DNA from: Gimibacter soli | Lineage (GTDB): Bacteria; Pseudomonadota; Alphaproteobacteria; Sphingomonadales; Kordiimonadaceae | Direction of reading: 5' to 3' | Assembly (NCBI RefSeq): GCF_028463845.1 | Contig: NZ_CP116805.1 | Location: forward strand, 2,170,001-2,234,000 | DNA: 64,000 bases | Part shown: positions 46,540 through 57,343 of the stretch, in pieces | Numbering within the stretch: position 1 is the stretch's first letter | Layout: every line of letters starts with the position of its first letter | Made by a program: the position numbers and the translations under genes | The notes under the pieces: generated by a model | Seen by the model: only the letters and a program-made list of their open reading frames with translations | What the model was told of the DNA's origin: nothing | Database searches by the model: none

Positions 46540-48066
46540 ATGAAGAAACTTGTTCCCTTTGCTGCCGCTGTCCTCGCCCTTGCGCCCTTTGCCTACGCGG
46601 ATGACGCGTCGGACGCCGCCCGCACTTACCGTCAGGCCAACGAGGCCCGCATCATTGGCGATTTCGTGTCGCTTCTCTCGATGCCGAACGTTGCCACCAA
46701 CAAGGCCGACATGGATGTGAACGCTGAATGGATCACGGCTTACCTCACCAGTCGCGGGTTCATGAGCGAGACGGTCTCGGCTGGCGGCGCGCCCTATATC
46801 ATTGCCGAGCGCAAGGTGCCGGGTGCCACCAAGACGCTGCTTATCTATGCGCATTTCGATGGCCAGCCGGTGCAGGAAGAAGAATGGGCAAGCCCGCCTT
46901 TCACCCCGACATTGCGGGACGGCATGGTCGTGAACGGCGCGAAAGTGCTGGATATGCAAGAAGCACTCGCTGGCACCATTAACCCCGAATGGCGGCTTTA
47001 TGCCCGCTCGGCAGGTGACGACAAGGCCCCGATCATTGCGGTCGCAGCAGCCCTTGATGCGCTCGACAAGGCAGGTATTGCGCCGAGTGCGAACATCAAG
47101 CTGCTGCTGGACGGCGAGGAAGAACAGGGCAACCCGACGCTTGAAGCGGTTCTTGCCGCCCACAAGGGCAAGCTCGACGCCGATATCCTCCTGTTCTGCG
47201 ACGGCCCCATGCACCAGAGCCGGCAGCGCCAACTGGTGTTTGGCGTGCGCGGCACCACCGAAGTGCAGATAACGACCTATGGTGCCGAACGGCCGCTTCA
47301 CAGCGGGCATTATGGCAGCTGGGCCCCAAGCCCGATTTCCGATCTTTCCCGCCTTGTGGCAAGCATGAGCAAGGAAGACGGCACGCTGACAGTGAAGGGC
47401 ATCGACAAGGGCCTTCGCCCGGTCACAAAGGCCGAGAAGGCTGCCATCGCGGCAATGCCGAATATCGATGACAAGCTGAAGGCCGATCTGGCGCTTGGCC
47501 GTACGCTTGGCAATGGCCAGCGTGTCGAAGAAAGCGTCATGAAGCCCGCGCTGATCGTGACCGGTTTCAATGCAGGTGGCACCGGTGACCGCGCCAGCAA
47601 TACCGTGGTGCCGCGGGCCACAGCGGCCATCAATTTCCGGCTCGCACCCGGCCAGACCCCGGAAAGCGTGCGCGAGGCCATCGACAGTCACATTCAGGCA
47701 CAGGGCTTTTTCCTGACGGAAGAGGAGCCGACCGCCGATGTGCGCCGCGCCCACGCCAAGGTTGCCAAGGTGCAATGGGGGTCAGGCTACCCGGCTTTCC
47801 GCACCGATCTTGATAGCCCTGCCACTCGCAAACTGATCGGGCTTCTGGATGGCATCGACGGTGAGGCGACACTGCTGACGCCCACGATGGGGGGCAGTCT
47901 GCCGATCCATATCTTCTCGACCGCCATGCCGACCATGCCGATTGTCATCCTGCCTGTGGCCAATCATGACAATAACCAGCACGGCGAAAACGAGAATATG
48001 CGAATCCAGAATCTGTGGGACGCGATCGAGATTTATGCGACCGTCATCGCGGGTTACGGAAAATAA
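46540..48066 (+). CDS. exported M20-family metallopeptidase
   Basis: 508 residues. Signal peptide about 1-20 (cleavage near FAYA). Di-zinc site residues appear in order: YAHFDGQP (His), RSAGDDKAP (bridging Asp), DGEEEQGNP (Glu-Glu), CDGPMHQS (Asp) and LPIHIF (His). The dimerisation lid domain sits between. It likely removes residues from dipeptides or acylated amino acids in the periplasm. It begins ten bases after the acyl-CoA dehydrogenase stop, and is followed 21 bases later by the amidohydrolase; the three probably form one transcript. Confidence 0.92.
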   Translation: MKKLVPFAAAVLALAPFAYADDASDAARTYRQANEARIIGDFVSLLSMPNVATNKADMDVNAEWITAYLTSRGFMSETVSAGGAPYIIAERKVPGATKTLLIYAHFDGQPVQEEEWASPPFTPTLRDGMVVNGAKVLDMQEALAGTINPEWRLYARSAGDDKAPIIAVAAALDALDKAGIAPSANIKLLLDGEEEQGNPTLEAVLAAHKGKLDADILLFCDGPMHQSRQRQLVFGVRGTTEVQITTYGAERPLHSGHYGSWAPSPISDLSRLVASMSKEDGTLTVKGIDKGLRPVTKAEKAAIAAMPNIDDKLKADLALGRTLGNGQRVEESVMKPALIVTGFNAGGTGDRASNTVVPRATAAINFRLAPGQTPESVREAIDSHIQAQGFFLTEEEPTADVRRAHAKVAKVQWGSGYPAFRTDLDSPATRKLIGLLDGIDGEATLLTPTMGGSLPIHIFSTAMPTMPIVILPVANHDNNQHGENENMRIQNLWDAIEIYATVIAGYGK

Positions 48067-48087
48067 CAGATCATGGGGGTCAACATA

Positions 48088-49701
48088 ATGAAATCGTTAA
48101 AGACATTGCTGCTGTCGGCAGCGCTTGGCACGGCGGCGATTGCGCCGCTTGCGAATGCAGCGGACCCGGGCGAGGAAGTGATTGCCCGCGTCCTGGCTAC
48201 CGGCGCCAAGCCACCGGTCATGGCGCCGGCGCGGGGTGACGAGGCACAGGGGCCTTACGGGCAGCTGCTGATCACCAATGTGAATATCATTGATGGCACG
48301 GGCGCCCCCACACAGGGCCCCTATTCCATCCTGATTGAAGGCAACAGGATCGTCAGCATTGGCGAGGCGTCGGGTGGTGCAGCGGCGAAGTCAGCAGCGC
48401 GGATAATCGACGGCGAAGGCGGCTATATCCTGCCGGGCTTCATCGACACGCACGACCATATCGGCACGCCGAACCATATCTATGGTGGGGAACTGACGGA
48501 CCCCGGCTATGTGTTCAAGCTGATGCTGGCGCACGGCATCACCACGATCCGCGACGTGGGTTCCATGATGGGCCTGAAATGGACACTTGAGCACAAGAAG
48601 CTTAGCGAGGAAGGCAAGATCACCGCCCCGCGCGTTGTATCCTACGCCGTGTTCCCGGCCAAAACGGCAACGGTTGAGGAAGCCGTCAAATGGGTGAAGG
48701 CGGTTCACAAAACGGGCGCTGACGGCGTGAAGTTCCTCGGCGCCGATCCGAAGGTGTTTGCCGCCGCCATCAAGGAAATCAATGCCCTTGGCATGGGCTC
48801 GGCCTATCACCATTCGCAGACGTCAGTGACGCGCCACAATGCGCTCGATTCCGCGCGGCTTGGCGTGCAGAGCATCGAGCATTGGTACGGCCTGCCCGAA
48901 GCCATGTTCGAGGATCGCACCGTCCAGCATTATCCGAACGACTATAATTACAATAACGAGCAGGACCGGTTCGGTCAGGCCGGGCGCCTGTGGCAACAGA
49001 CTGCCAAGCCGGGGTCGGAGCGCTGGAACAGCACGATCAGGGAACTGGTCGAGCTTGACGTCACGCTTGACCCGACCTTCTCGATCTATGAAGCCTCCCG
49101 CGACCTGATGCGGGCCCGCACACAGGAATGGCTGCCGGATTATGGCATGCCCTATATCCTGAAGGCGTTCGAGGCGAACCCCGAGGCGCACGGCTCTTTC
49201 TTCTTCAACTGGACAACAGCGGACGAGATTGCCTGGCGGCAGAATTACGAACTGTGGATGCAGTTCGTGCGGGACTTCAAGAATGCCGGTGGACGTGTGA
49301 CCGTGGGGCCTGATACCGGCTTCATCTACAGCATCTATGGCTTCGGCTATGTCCGCGAGCTCGAGATGCTGCAGGAAGCAGGTTTCCACCCGCTTGAGGT
49401 CATCCGCGCCGCCACGCTGAACGGTGCCGAACTGCTGCGCAAGGAAGATGATTATGGCACCGTTGCGGTCGGCAAACGGGCTGATCTGGTGCTGGTGAAG
49501 GAAAATCTGCTGGCGAATTTCAAGCAGCTCTATGGCACCGGATTCCCGCACTATGACTTCGAAACGCACCAGAATGTGCGCACGAACGGCATCCGCTATA
49601 CGATCCGTGATGGCATCGTCTTCGATGTACCGAAGCTGCTGGAACAGGTGCGGGATGCCGTGAAGGCCAAGAATGCGGAATATAGTGCGAAGGCGGACTG
49701 A
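48088..49701 (+). CDS. exported amidohydrolase-family protein
   Basis: 537 residues. Signal peptide about 1-24. Metal motif DTHDHIG, then GADGVKFLGAD (candidate bridging Lys), AYHHSQTS and IEHWYG (His ligands), and VGPDTGF near the C-terminal Asp position, followed by GTVAVGKRADLVLVKE. Imidazolonepropionase/prolidase-like periplasmic hydrolases share this pattern; its substrate may be a peptide or cyclic amide, in line with the preceding peptidase. ATG 48088 is preferred over 48073 because GGGGG lies about eight bases upstream. Confidence 0.88.
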   Translation: MKSLKTLLLSAALGTAAIAPLANAADPGEEVIARVLATGAKPPVMAPARGDEAQGPYGQLLITNVNIIDGTGAPTQGPYSILIEGNRIVSIGEASGGAAAKSAARIIDGEGGYILPGFIDTHDHIGTPNHIYGGELTDPGYVFKLMLAHGITTIRDVGSMMGLKWTLEHKKLSEEGKITAPRVVSYAVFPAKTATVEEAVKWVKAVHKTGADGVKFLGADPKVFAAAIKEINALGMGSAYHHSQTSVTRHNALDSARLGVQSIEHWYGLPEAMFEDRTVQHYPNDYNYNNEQDRFGQAGRLWQQTAKPGSERWNSTIRELVELDVTLDPTFSIYEASRDLMRARTQEWLPDYGMPYILKAFEANPEAHGSFFFNWTTADEIAWRQNYELWMQFVRDFKNAGGRVTVGPDTGFIYSIYGFGYVRELEMLQEAGFHPLEVIRAATLNGAELLRKEDDYGTVAVGKRADLVLVKENLLANFKQLYGTGFPHYDFETHQNVRTNGIRYTIRDGIVFDVPKLLEQVRDAVKAKNAEYSAKAD

Positions 49702-49706
49702 CCAGG

Positions 49707-50315
49707 TCAGGACGGCTTTTTGAAAGACTGCCGCGCCGAGGCCACCTCGGCGCGGATCACGCATCCCTCGGCATGATCGTTCACAAGCCCCATCGCCTGC
49801 ATGAAGGCGAAAACGGTCGTAGGCCCGACGAATTGCCAGCCCCGCTTCTTCAGTTCTTTCGACAAGGCCTTTGAAACATCGGTGATCGACGCTGTTTGGG
49901 GCGCGCCGAGCGTTGACGGGTCTTGCTCGAACCGCCAGATGAAGGCTGCAATCGAGCCCTCTTTGGCGACCATCTCGATCGCACGCTTGGCGTTGTTGAT
50001 TGTCGCCTCGATTTTACCCCGGTGGCGCACGATGCCGGCGTCGGCAAGCAACCGTTCGACATCGCTTTCATCGAAGCCAGCTACCTTGTTGAAATCGAAG
50101 CCTGCGAAGGCCATGCGGAAATTTTCGCGCTTGGCAAGGATCGTCCGCCAGCTGAGGCCGGACTGGAAGCTTTCAAGGCAGAGCTTTTCAAAAAGCCGGA
50201 TATCATCCGCCACGGGGAAGCCCCATTCGCAGTCATGATAATCGAAGAATTCAGGGGCGGCGGCGCACCAGCCGCAGCGCGGGCGGCCATCCGGGCCTTG
50301 AACGGTTTTGGTCAT
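49707..50315 (-). CDS. tag: DNA-3-methyladenine glycosylase I
   Basis: 202 residues. Tag hallmarks are RCGWC and DYHDCEWGFPV near the N-terminus (Zn-binding Cys and the catalytic Glu), LCLESFQSGLSWRTIL, and the C-terminal GWQFVGPTTVFAFMQAMGLVND with H and C ligands. It excises 3-methyladenine from alkylated DNA. It converges with the amidohydrolase gene five bases away. Confidence 0.95.
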   Translation of the reverse strand: MTKTVQGPDGRPRCGWCAAAPEFFDYHDCEWGFPVADDIRLFEKLCLESFQSGLSWRTILAKRENFRMAFAGFDFNKVAGFDESDVERLLADAGIVRHRGKIEATINNAKRAIEMVAKEGSIAAFIWRFEQDPSTLGAPQTASITDVSKALSKELKKRGWQFVGPTTVFAFMQAMGLVNDHAEGCVIRAEVASARQSFKKPS

Positions 50316-50355
50316 GGCTTGGGCCTCCCTTCAAAGAGGGCCCTGCCCCGAGCCC

Positions 50356-50693
50356 TCAGATCTTTTTCACGAATTCCGACTTAAGGCCCATCTGGCCGAT
50401 GCCGTCAATCTTGCAGTCGATATCGTGATCGCCGTCCACGAGGCGAATATTCTTCACCTTGGTGCCAACCTTGACGACAAGCGACGAGCCCTTGACCTTC
50501 AGGTCCTTGATCACGGTGACCGTGTCGCCGTCGGTCAGCACATTGCCATTGGCATCGCGCACTTCCTTGGCCCCGTCAGCGGCACCTTCACTGCCCGGCG
50601 CCCATTCATGGGCACATTCCGGGCAGATGAACAGCGCGCCGTCCTCATAGGCATAGGGCGACTGGCACTTGGGACAAGCAGGGATACCGCTCA

Positions 50694-50694
<1 letters not shown>
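50356..50694 (-). CDS. PhnA/YjdM-type zinc-ribbon protein
   Basis: 112 residues. The N-terminal zinc ribbon [21 protein letters not shown] is followed by the PhnA/SH3-like domain ([23 protein letters not shown], then [17 protein letters not shown]). This family was named for proximity to phosphonate genes in E. coli, but no phosphonate genes are here and the role is unknown. Its ATG overlaps the pyrG stop (ATGA), so it is translationally coupled to pyrG. Confidence 0.92.
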
Positions 50695-52331
<1,637 letters not shown>

Positions 52332-52429
52332 TCACTCACATCAATACAAAACCCGGCCCCATGCATCCCTTCGCTTTCACACGAAAGACTGCGGACGGGG
52401 CCGCAGCTTGAAACCTACTATAAATACGC

Positions 52430-52464
52430 TCTCACAAAAGGAAACGGGGGCCGCTGCCCCCGTT
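52430..52464 (-). terminator. rho-independent terminator downstream of secG
   Basis: On the minus strand AACGGGGGC pairs perfectly with GCCCCCGTT around a four-base loop (52443-52464), then TTTCCTTTTG follows. It lies 14 bases after the secG stop and upstream of pyrG, separating the two transcripts. Confidence 0.85.
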
Positions 52465-52477
52465 CGACCGAAGTCGC

Positions 52478-52813
52478 TTAATTGCCGCCATCCTCGGGGA
52501 TGGTGGGCATTTCAGGAAGTTGGGCGCCGCCCTCTTCCTGGGTCACCGGGGCTGCCTGTTCGGCGGCTTCGATGACGCTGTTGTCCGTTTTCTTGTGGGT
52601 GGCGTACCAGCCCAGAAGCAGCGAATTGGCGATGAACACGATGGCGAGCCACCGTGTCGTCTTGGTCAGGAGGTCGCCGGCGCCTCGCGCAGTCATCAGG
52701 CCGCCTGCCCCGCCACCGATGCCCAGCGCACCGCCCTCGGAGCGTTGCAGCAGGATCACGCCAACGAGCGCAATCGCGACAATCAGGTGGATACTGAGAA
52801 GTACGGCTTCCAT
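52478..52813 (-). CDS. secG: preprotein translocase subunit SecG
   Basis: 111 residues with two membrane helices (about 1-22 and 52-72), the conserved VILLQRSEGGALG loop start and GGGAGGLMTARGAGDLLTKTT. A C-terminal acidic/Pro tail follows. Part of SecYEG. It lies 121 bases after tpiA. Confidence 0.95.
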   Translation of the reverse strand: MEAVLLSIHLIVAIALVGVILLQRSEGGALGIGGGAGGLMTARGAGDLLTKTTRWLAIVFIANSLLLGWYATHKKTDNSVIEAAEQAAPVTQEEGGAQLPEMPTIPEDGGN

Positions 52814-52934
52814 CGGCCAACCTTTCAACACTTCGCATGGATACACGGGGCATGAACTTCATACCCCGATCAAAGCGCGCTTTCTAGACAAAAGCCGACC
52901 GTTTGCCAAGCCCTAAGTACGGCTTTTTATTCGC

Positions 52935-53690
52935 TCAGCGCCACGCGCCAATAATGGCGTCGAAATCTGCGGCCTTGAGGCTGGCGCCACCAACAAGCGC
53001 ACCATTCACATTGGCGACCGACATCAGCTCTTTCGCATTGTCGGGCTTCACCGAGCCACCATAGAGGATGCGGATCATCGATCCAGCGGCGGCGCCGAAG
53101 CGCGCGACGAGCTTTTCGCGGATGGCGCCGTGGATCGCTTCCACGTCCGCCGCACTCGGCGTGCGGCCGGTGCCGATGGCCCAGACGGGCTCATAGGCGA
53201 TGACAAGGCGGTCGGTATCGATGTCGGCGGGAATCGACCCGGCAAGCTGCCCGCTCACGATTTCAACCTCGCGGCCTGCTACGCGCTCTGCTTCGGTTTC
53301 ACCAACGCAGATGATGACCGGAAGGCCGGCAGCCTGCACGGCGGCTGCCTTCGCTGCCACGTCTGCGTCTGTCTCGCCGTGATCGGCGCGGCGCTCCGAA
53401 TGGCCGACGATGACGAAGCTTGCCCCGGAATCCGCCAGCATCGGCGCAGAAACGTCGCCAGTGTGGGCACCCGATGCCTTGGCGTGGCAATCCTGCGCAC
53501 CGATGGCAACGCTAGTGCCTGCAGCGGCGTCAGCAAGGCTCGCCACCAGCGTGAAAGGCGGGCAGATCAGCACATCGCAACCGGCGGGTGCCGCCTTCAG
53601 GCGGGCTGCCAGATCGGCAATTTCACTGCTGCTGGCTTTGAGGCCATTCATTTTCCAGTTGCCGGCGGCCAGTGGTTTTGGTGCGCGCAT
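52935..53690 (-). CDS. tpiA: triosephosphate isomerase
   Basis: 251 residues. AAGNWKMNG (active Lys), VIVGHSERR (electrophilic His) and [13 protein letters not shown] (catalytic Glu) are complete. It interconverts dihydroxyacetone phosphate and glyceraldehyde-3-phosphate. GAGGAG is seven bases before ATG 53690. Divergent from the foldase gene across 238 bases; the tpiA-side sequence has a repeated CAATACC. Confidence 0.98.
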   Translation of the reverse strand: MRAPKPLAAGNWKMNGLKASSSEIADLAARLKAAPAGCDVLICPPFTLVASLADAAAGTSVAIGAQDCHAKASGAHTGDVSAPMLADSGASFVIVGHSERRADHGETDADVAAKAAAVQAAGLPVIICVGETEAERVAGREVEIVSGQLAGSIPADIDTDRLVIAYEPVWAIGTGRTPSAADVEAIHGAIREKLVARFGAAAGSMIRILYGGSVKPDNAKELMSVANVNGALVGGASLKAADFDAIIGAWR

Positions 53691-53928
53691 CGGGCATCTC
53701 CTCGGGATCATTGGGGTATTGAATTATTGGTATTGATTATTTTCCATCTGCTCGTAGCAAATAGCGCCGCCCGAAGCCAGCCTGAAACGACCGCGGACAC
53801 CTTCGAGAAATAGGCGAAATCGCATGTTGCGGGGCCGCACACTGCCCCTTATGATGCGCGCCCAACCGCATGTCCGGCAAGGCCGCATGCGCTTTAAACG
53901 AATGATAAGAATACGGGAGCAACGGCGT

Positions 53929-55857
53929 ATGCTGTTCAATATGCGCAAAGCGTCCATGACCAAGGTTATCGCGACACCGCTGATGGCGATCCTGATCGTA
54001 GCCTTTGCCATCTGGGGCATTGGCCCCGGCATCCTGACCGGCGACAATTCGAAGGTCGCAACGGTCGGCGAGCAGGAAATCACCACCCAGAAGTTTGCCA
54101 ACACGGTGCAGAGCCGCGCCCAGCAGCTGCAGGTTCAGTTTGGCGGCCAGATGGGTACGGCTGAACTCATCAAGGCGCTTAATCTGGACTACCAGATTCT
54201 GCAGCAGATGGTGACGGAAGCGGCGGTGATGGAACATGCCCGCAATCTTGGCCTGCGCCCGACCGACCAGCAGATCGCAGAAGAACTGACCTCGATCGAA
54301 GCCTTCCGCACACCGGATGGCCGCTTCAGCCAGGCGATGATGGATACCGCCCTGCAGCGCGCCGGCATGACGCAGAAAGACCTGCTGACCGACCTGCGCG
54401 GCCTCGTGACTCGCCAGCAGCTGGTGGACGCCATGACCTCTGCCTCGCCCGTGCCGCTTGAAATGGCACGCGAGCTATATGTATGGCGCGCCGAGCGCCG
54501 GGCCGCGTCGATGATCACCTTCAAGGCCAGCGACATTGCCGACGTGCCCGCGCCCACCGACGAAGCGATGAACACCTACTATGAAGCCAACAAGAACAGC
54601 TTCATGACGCCCGAGCGCCGCACCTACCGCTATATCCTTCTCACGCCTGCCCGCTTTGAAAAGGATGTGGAGCTGACGGACGCCGATATCGAACTCGCTT
54701 ACGAAGACCGGGCAAGCGACTATATCCAGCCCGAGCTGCGCGGCATCCAGGAAGTGACCCTGCCGTCGAAAGAAGCCGCTGACGCGCTGATCGCAGCCGT
54801 TAACGCCGGCGAGGACTTTGTGAAGGCAGCTGCCGCCGCCTCAAAGTTCACCGAGGAAGAGATCGACCTTGGCGACCTGACGAAGGAAGACATTGCACGC
54901 GATTACGGCGATGCCGCCGCTGACGCTGTATTCGCCCTTGTTGATGGCACCGTGACCGAAGCCATCGAAGGCGGTGCCGGCTGGAACGTCTTCCGCGTTT
55001 CGGGCATCACCCAGGGCAAAACCAAGACGCTGGAAAGTGTTCGCGAGGAACTCGTTACTGCACTTACGCAGGAACATGCCATCGACAAGATGTTCGATTT
55101 CGTGCCCGAGATCGAAGACGCTCTTGCTGCGGACGGTTCGATTGCGGCTGTTGCTGAAAAGCTGAGCCTTGATGCGGCGACCGTTACGCTTGTCGACCGC
55201 GACGGCCTCAATGCAAACGGCACCCCGGCAATTTCGAGCGCGGAAGAAGCCCGTATCCATCAGGCCGCCTTCACCGCTGAAATGGGCCAGGAACCGGAAG
55301 TGACCGACCTTGATCCGCAGGACAACACCAAGGGCCTCTTTGTGATGGCGCTGGATGAGGTCAAGGAACCGGAACTGAAGCCGTTCGAGGAAGTCGCTGC
55401 CAGCGTGCGCGAACGCCTCATCGTCGACGCCAAGCAAGAGGCCGCCGGCGCGCTTGCCGAAGCTGCCGTTGAACGGATGAAGGCCGGTGAAACGCCCGAA
55501 GCCGTTGCGGCTGACCTTGGTGGCACTTCGCTTGATGCCCGCAACGTGACCCGTTCAGCACAGGAACAATCGAGCCTGTCGGATTCGATCCGTGCCCTGA
55601 TCTTTGATCTCAAGAAAGACGAAGTGGCGACCGACCGCTCGGCCGACAACGATGGTTATGTGGTTGTACGCGTCAACGAGATCGTTGCCGGCGATCCGGA
55701 AAAGGCAACGACCGAAGTCGCTAGCCTGCAGGATGGTATCGCGCGCGGCCTGATGGATGAGCTTTTGGGCCAGTATCAGCATTGGCTCCTTGAGCAGTAC
55801 AAGCCCGAGGTCAACAATGCTGTGGTCACCCAGCTCTTCCGCAAGGACGCCGAGTGA
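53929..55857 (+). CDS. PpiD/SurA-N type periplasmic folding chaperone
   Basis: 642 residues. Short cytosolic N-terminus, one membrane helix (about 10-33, ending IWGIGPGI), a SurA_N-like helical domain (NTVQSRAQQLQVQFGGQMGT, SIEAFRTPDGRFS), a parvulin-like PPIC region (about 265-365) and a helical C-terminal part. Anchored at the inner membrane near SecYEG, it helps fold outer-membrane and periplasmic proteins. ATG 53929 is chosen because the membrane helix follows directly. It ends one base before trpE starts, so trpE is probably co-transcribed. Confidence 0.9.
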   Translation: MLFNMRKASMTKVIATPLMAILIVAFAIWGIGPGILTGDNSKVATVGEQEITTQKFANTVQSRAQQLQVQFGGQMGTAELIKALNLDYQILQQMVTEAAVMEHARNLGLRPTDQQIAEELTSIEAFRTPDGRFSQAMMDTALQRAGMTQKDLLTDLRGLVTRQQLVDAMTSASPVPLEMARELYVWRAERRAASMITFKASDIADVPAPTDEAMNTYYEANKNSFMTPERRTYRYILLTPARFEKDVELTDADIELAYEDRASDYIQPELRGIQEVTLPSKEAADALIAAVNAGEDFVKAAAAASKFTEEEIDLGDLTKEDIARDYGDAAADAVFALVDGTVTEAIEGGAGWNVFRVSGITQGKTKTLESVREELVTALTQEHAIDKMFDFVPEIEDALAADGSIAAVAEKLSLDAATVTLVDRDGLNANGTPAISSAEEARIHQAAFTAEMGQEPEVTDLDPQDNTKGLFVMALDEVKEPELKPFEEVAASVRERLIVDAKQEAAGALAEAAVERMKAGETPEAVAADLGGTSLDARNVTRSAQEQSSLSDSIRALIFDLKKDEVATDRSADNDGYVVVRVNEIVAGDPEKATTEVASLQDGIARGLMDELLGQYQHWLLEQYKPEVNNAVVTQLFRKDAE

Positions 55858-55858
55858 C

Positions 55859-57334
55859 ATGAGCCTGGCCGACGGTCGGAAAGCCATCCCTACAGTCGTC
55901 TCCCGCGCTTTCGTCGCGGATCTCGACACGCCAGTTTCAGCTTATCTGAAACTGGCGGTGGGTGAACGTTACAGCTGCCTTCTCGAATCCGTGGAAGGTG
56001 GCGAAACGCGAGGCCGTTATTCGATCATCGGCCTTCGGCCCGATCTCCTGTGGCGCGTAAGGAACGGTAAGGCGGAACTTTGCACCGATGTGGTTGCAAG
56101 CCCGCAGGTCTTCGCACCCCTGCCCGATGCGCCGCTGCAGTCGCTGCGCCAGCTGCTGGCCGATAACCAGATCGACCTGCCAGCCGGCCTGCCGCCGATG
56201 GCTGCCGGGATTGTCGGCTATATGGGTTATGACATGGTCCGCCAGATGGAACCGCTGGGGCCGGGCAAGCCCGACAAGCTGGGTCTGTCGACTTCCCTGT
56301 TCATCCGCCCGACCGTGATGGCGATTTTCGACAGCGTGACGAACCTCATCACCATCGTGGTGCCGGTGCGTGATGCGGAAGGTTTCAAGGCTGCTGACGC
56401 CCTGATCGACATGATGATGGACCGGCTGAATGCGCCCCTGCCCTTGCTGGCATCAGCAAGCGTGGATGCGGGTGCGCTCGAAGCCGCTGTACCCGTGTCG
56501 AACACGAGCCCGGAACGTTACGAGGAAATGGTCAGGACGGCGCAAGATTATATTCTGGCCGGTGACATCTTCCAGGTGGTGCTGAGCCAGCGGTTCAGCC
56601 TGCCTTTCACCTTGCCGCCTTTCGCGCTTTACCGGGCCCTGCGCCGGACGAACCCGTCGCCCTTCATGTATCATCTGGCGTTTGACGATGTGTCCATCGT
56701 CGGCTCGAGCCCTGAAATCCTCGTGCGCCTGCGCGAAGGTGAAGTGACGATCCGCCCGATTGCCGGCACACGCCGCCGCGGTGCCAGTGCGGAAGAAGAC
56801 GCTGCCCTCATGGCGGACCTGTTGGCGGACCCCAAGGAGCTTTCGGAGCATCTGATGCTTCTCGATCTCGGCCGCAACGATGTGGGCCGTGTTGCCAAGG
56901 CAGGCAGCGTGAAGGTAACGGCGCAGAACACGATCGAACTTTACAGCCACGTGATGCATATCGTCTCGAATGTTGTGGGCGACCTTGACCCCACCCATGA
57001 TGCCATCGATGCCCTCTCCGCCGGTTTCCCTGCCGGTACGGTTTCGGGTGCCCCGAAGGTGCGGGCGATGGAGATCATCGATGAGCTGGAAACCGATGCA
57101 CGTGGGCCTTATGCCGGTGCGGTCGGCTATTTCAGCGCAGGCGGTGATATGGATACCTGCATTGTCTTGCGCACCGCGATCCTCAAGGATGGCGTGATGC
57201 ATGTGCAATCGGGCGCCGGGGTGGTGGCTGATTCCGTGCCAGCCAGTGAACAGCGCGAATGCGAGCAAAAGGCCGGTGCCCTGATCGCCGCCGCGCGCGA
57301 GGCCATCCGGTTCGCCACGTCCAATCGCGGCTGA
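55859..57334 (+). CDS. trpE: anthranilate synthase component I
   Basis: 491 residues. The tryptophan feedback site motif LLES is at 41-44; catalytic blocks are VVLSQRFSLPF, GSSPEILVRL, RPIAGTRRRG, LDLGRNDVGRVA and GAPKVRAMEII. With TrpG it makes anthranilate from chorismate and glutamine. No leader peptide or attenuator is visible because the upstream foldase gene is adjacent. It is separated from trpG by an opposite-strand gene. Confidence 0.97.
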   Translation: MSLADGRKAIPTVVSRAFVADLDTPVSAYLKLAVGERYSCLLESVEGGETRGRYSIIGLRPDLLWRVRNGKAELCTDVVASPQVFAPLPDAPLQSLRQLLADNQIDLPAGLPPMAAGIVGYMGYDMVRQMEPLGPGKPDKLGLSTSLFIRPTVMAIFDSVTNLITIVVPVRDAEGFKAADALIDMMMDRLNAPLPLLASASVDAGALEAAVPVSNTSPERYEEMVRTAQDYILAGDIFQVVLSQRFSLPFTLPPFALYRALRRTNPSPFMYHLAFDDVSIVGSSPEILVRLREGEVTIRPIAGTRRRGASAEEDAALMADLLADPKELSEHLMLLDLGRNDVGRVAKAGSVKVTAQNTIELYSHVMHIVSNVVGDLDPTHDAIDALSAGFPAGTVSGAPKVRAMEIIDELETDARGPYAGAVGYFSAGGDMDTCIVLRTAILKDGVMHVQSGAGVVADSVPASEQRECEQKAGALIAAAREAIRFATSNRG

Positions 57335-57343
57335 TCCCTGTAC

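Noticed and set aside
55700-55858. trp leader peptide or attenuator before trpE
   Set aside because: The sequence up to trpE is conserved coding sequence of the foldase; no Trp-rich short ORF or alternative hairpins are seen.
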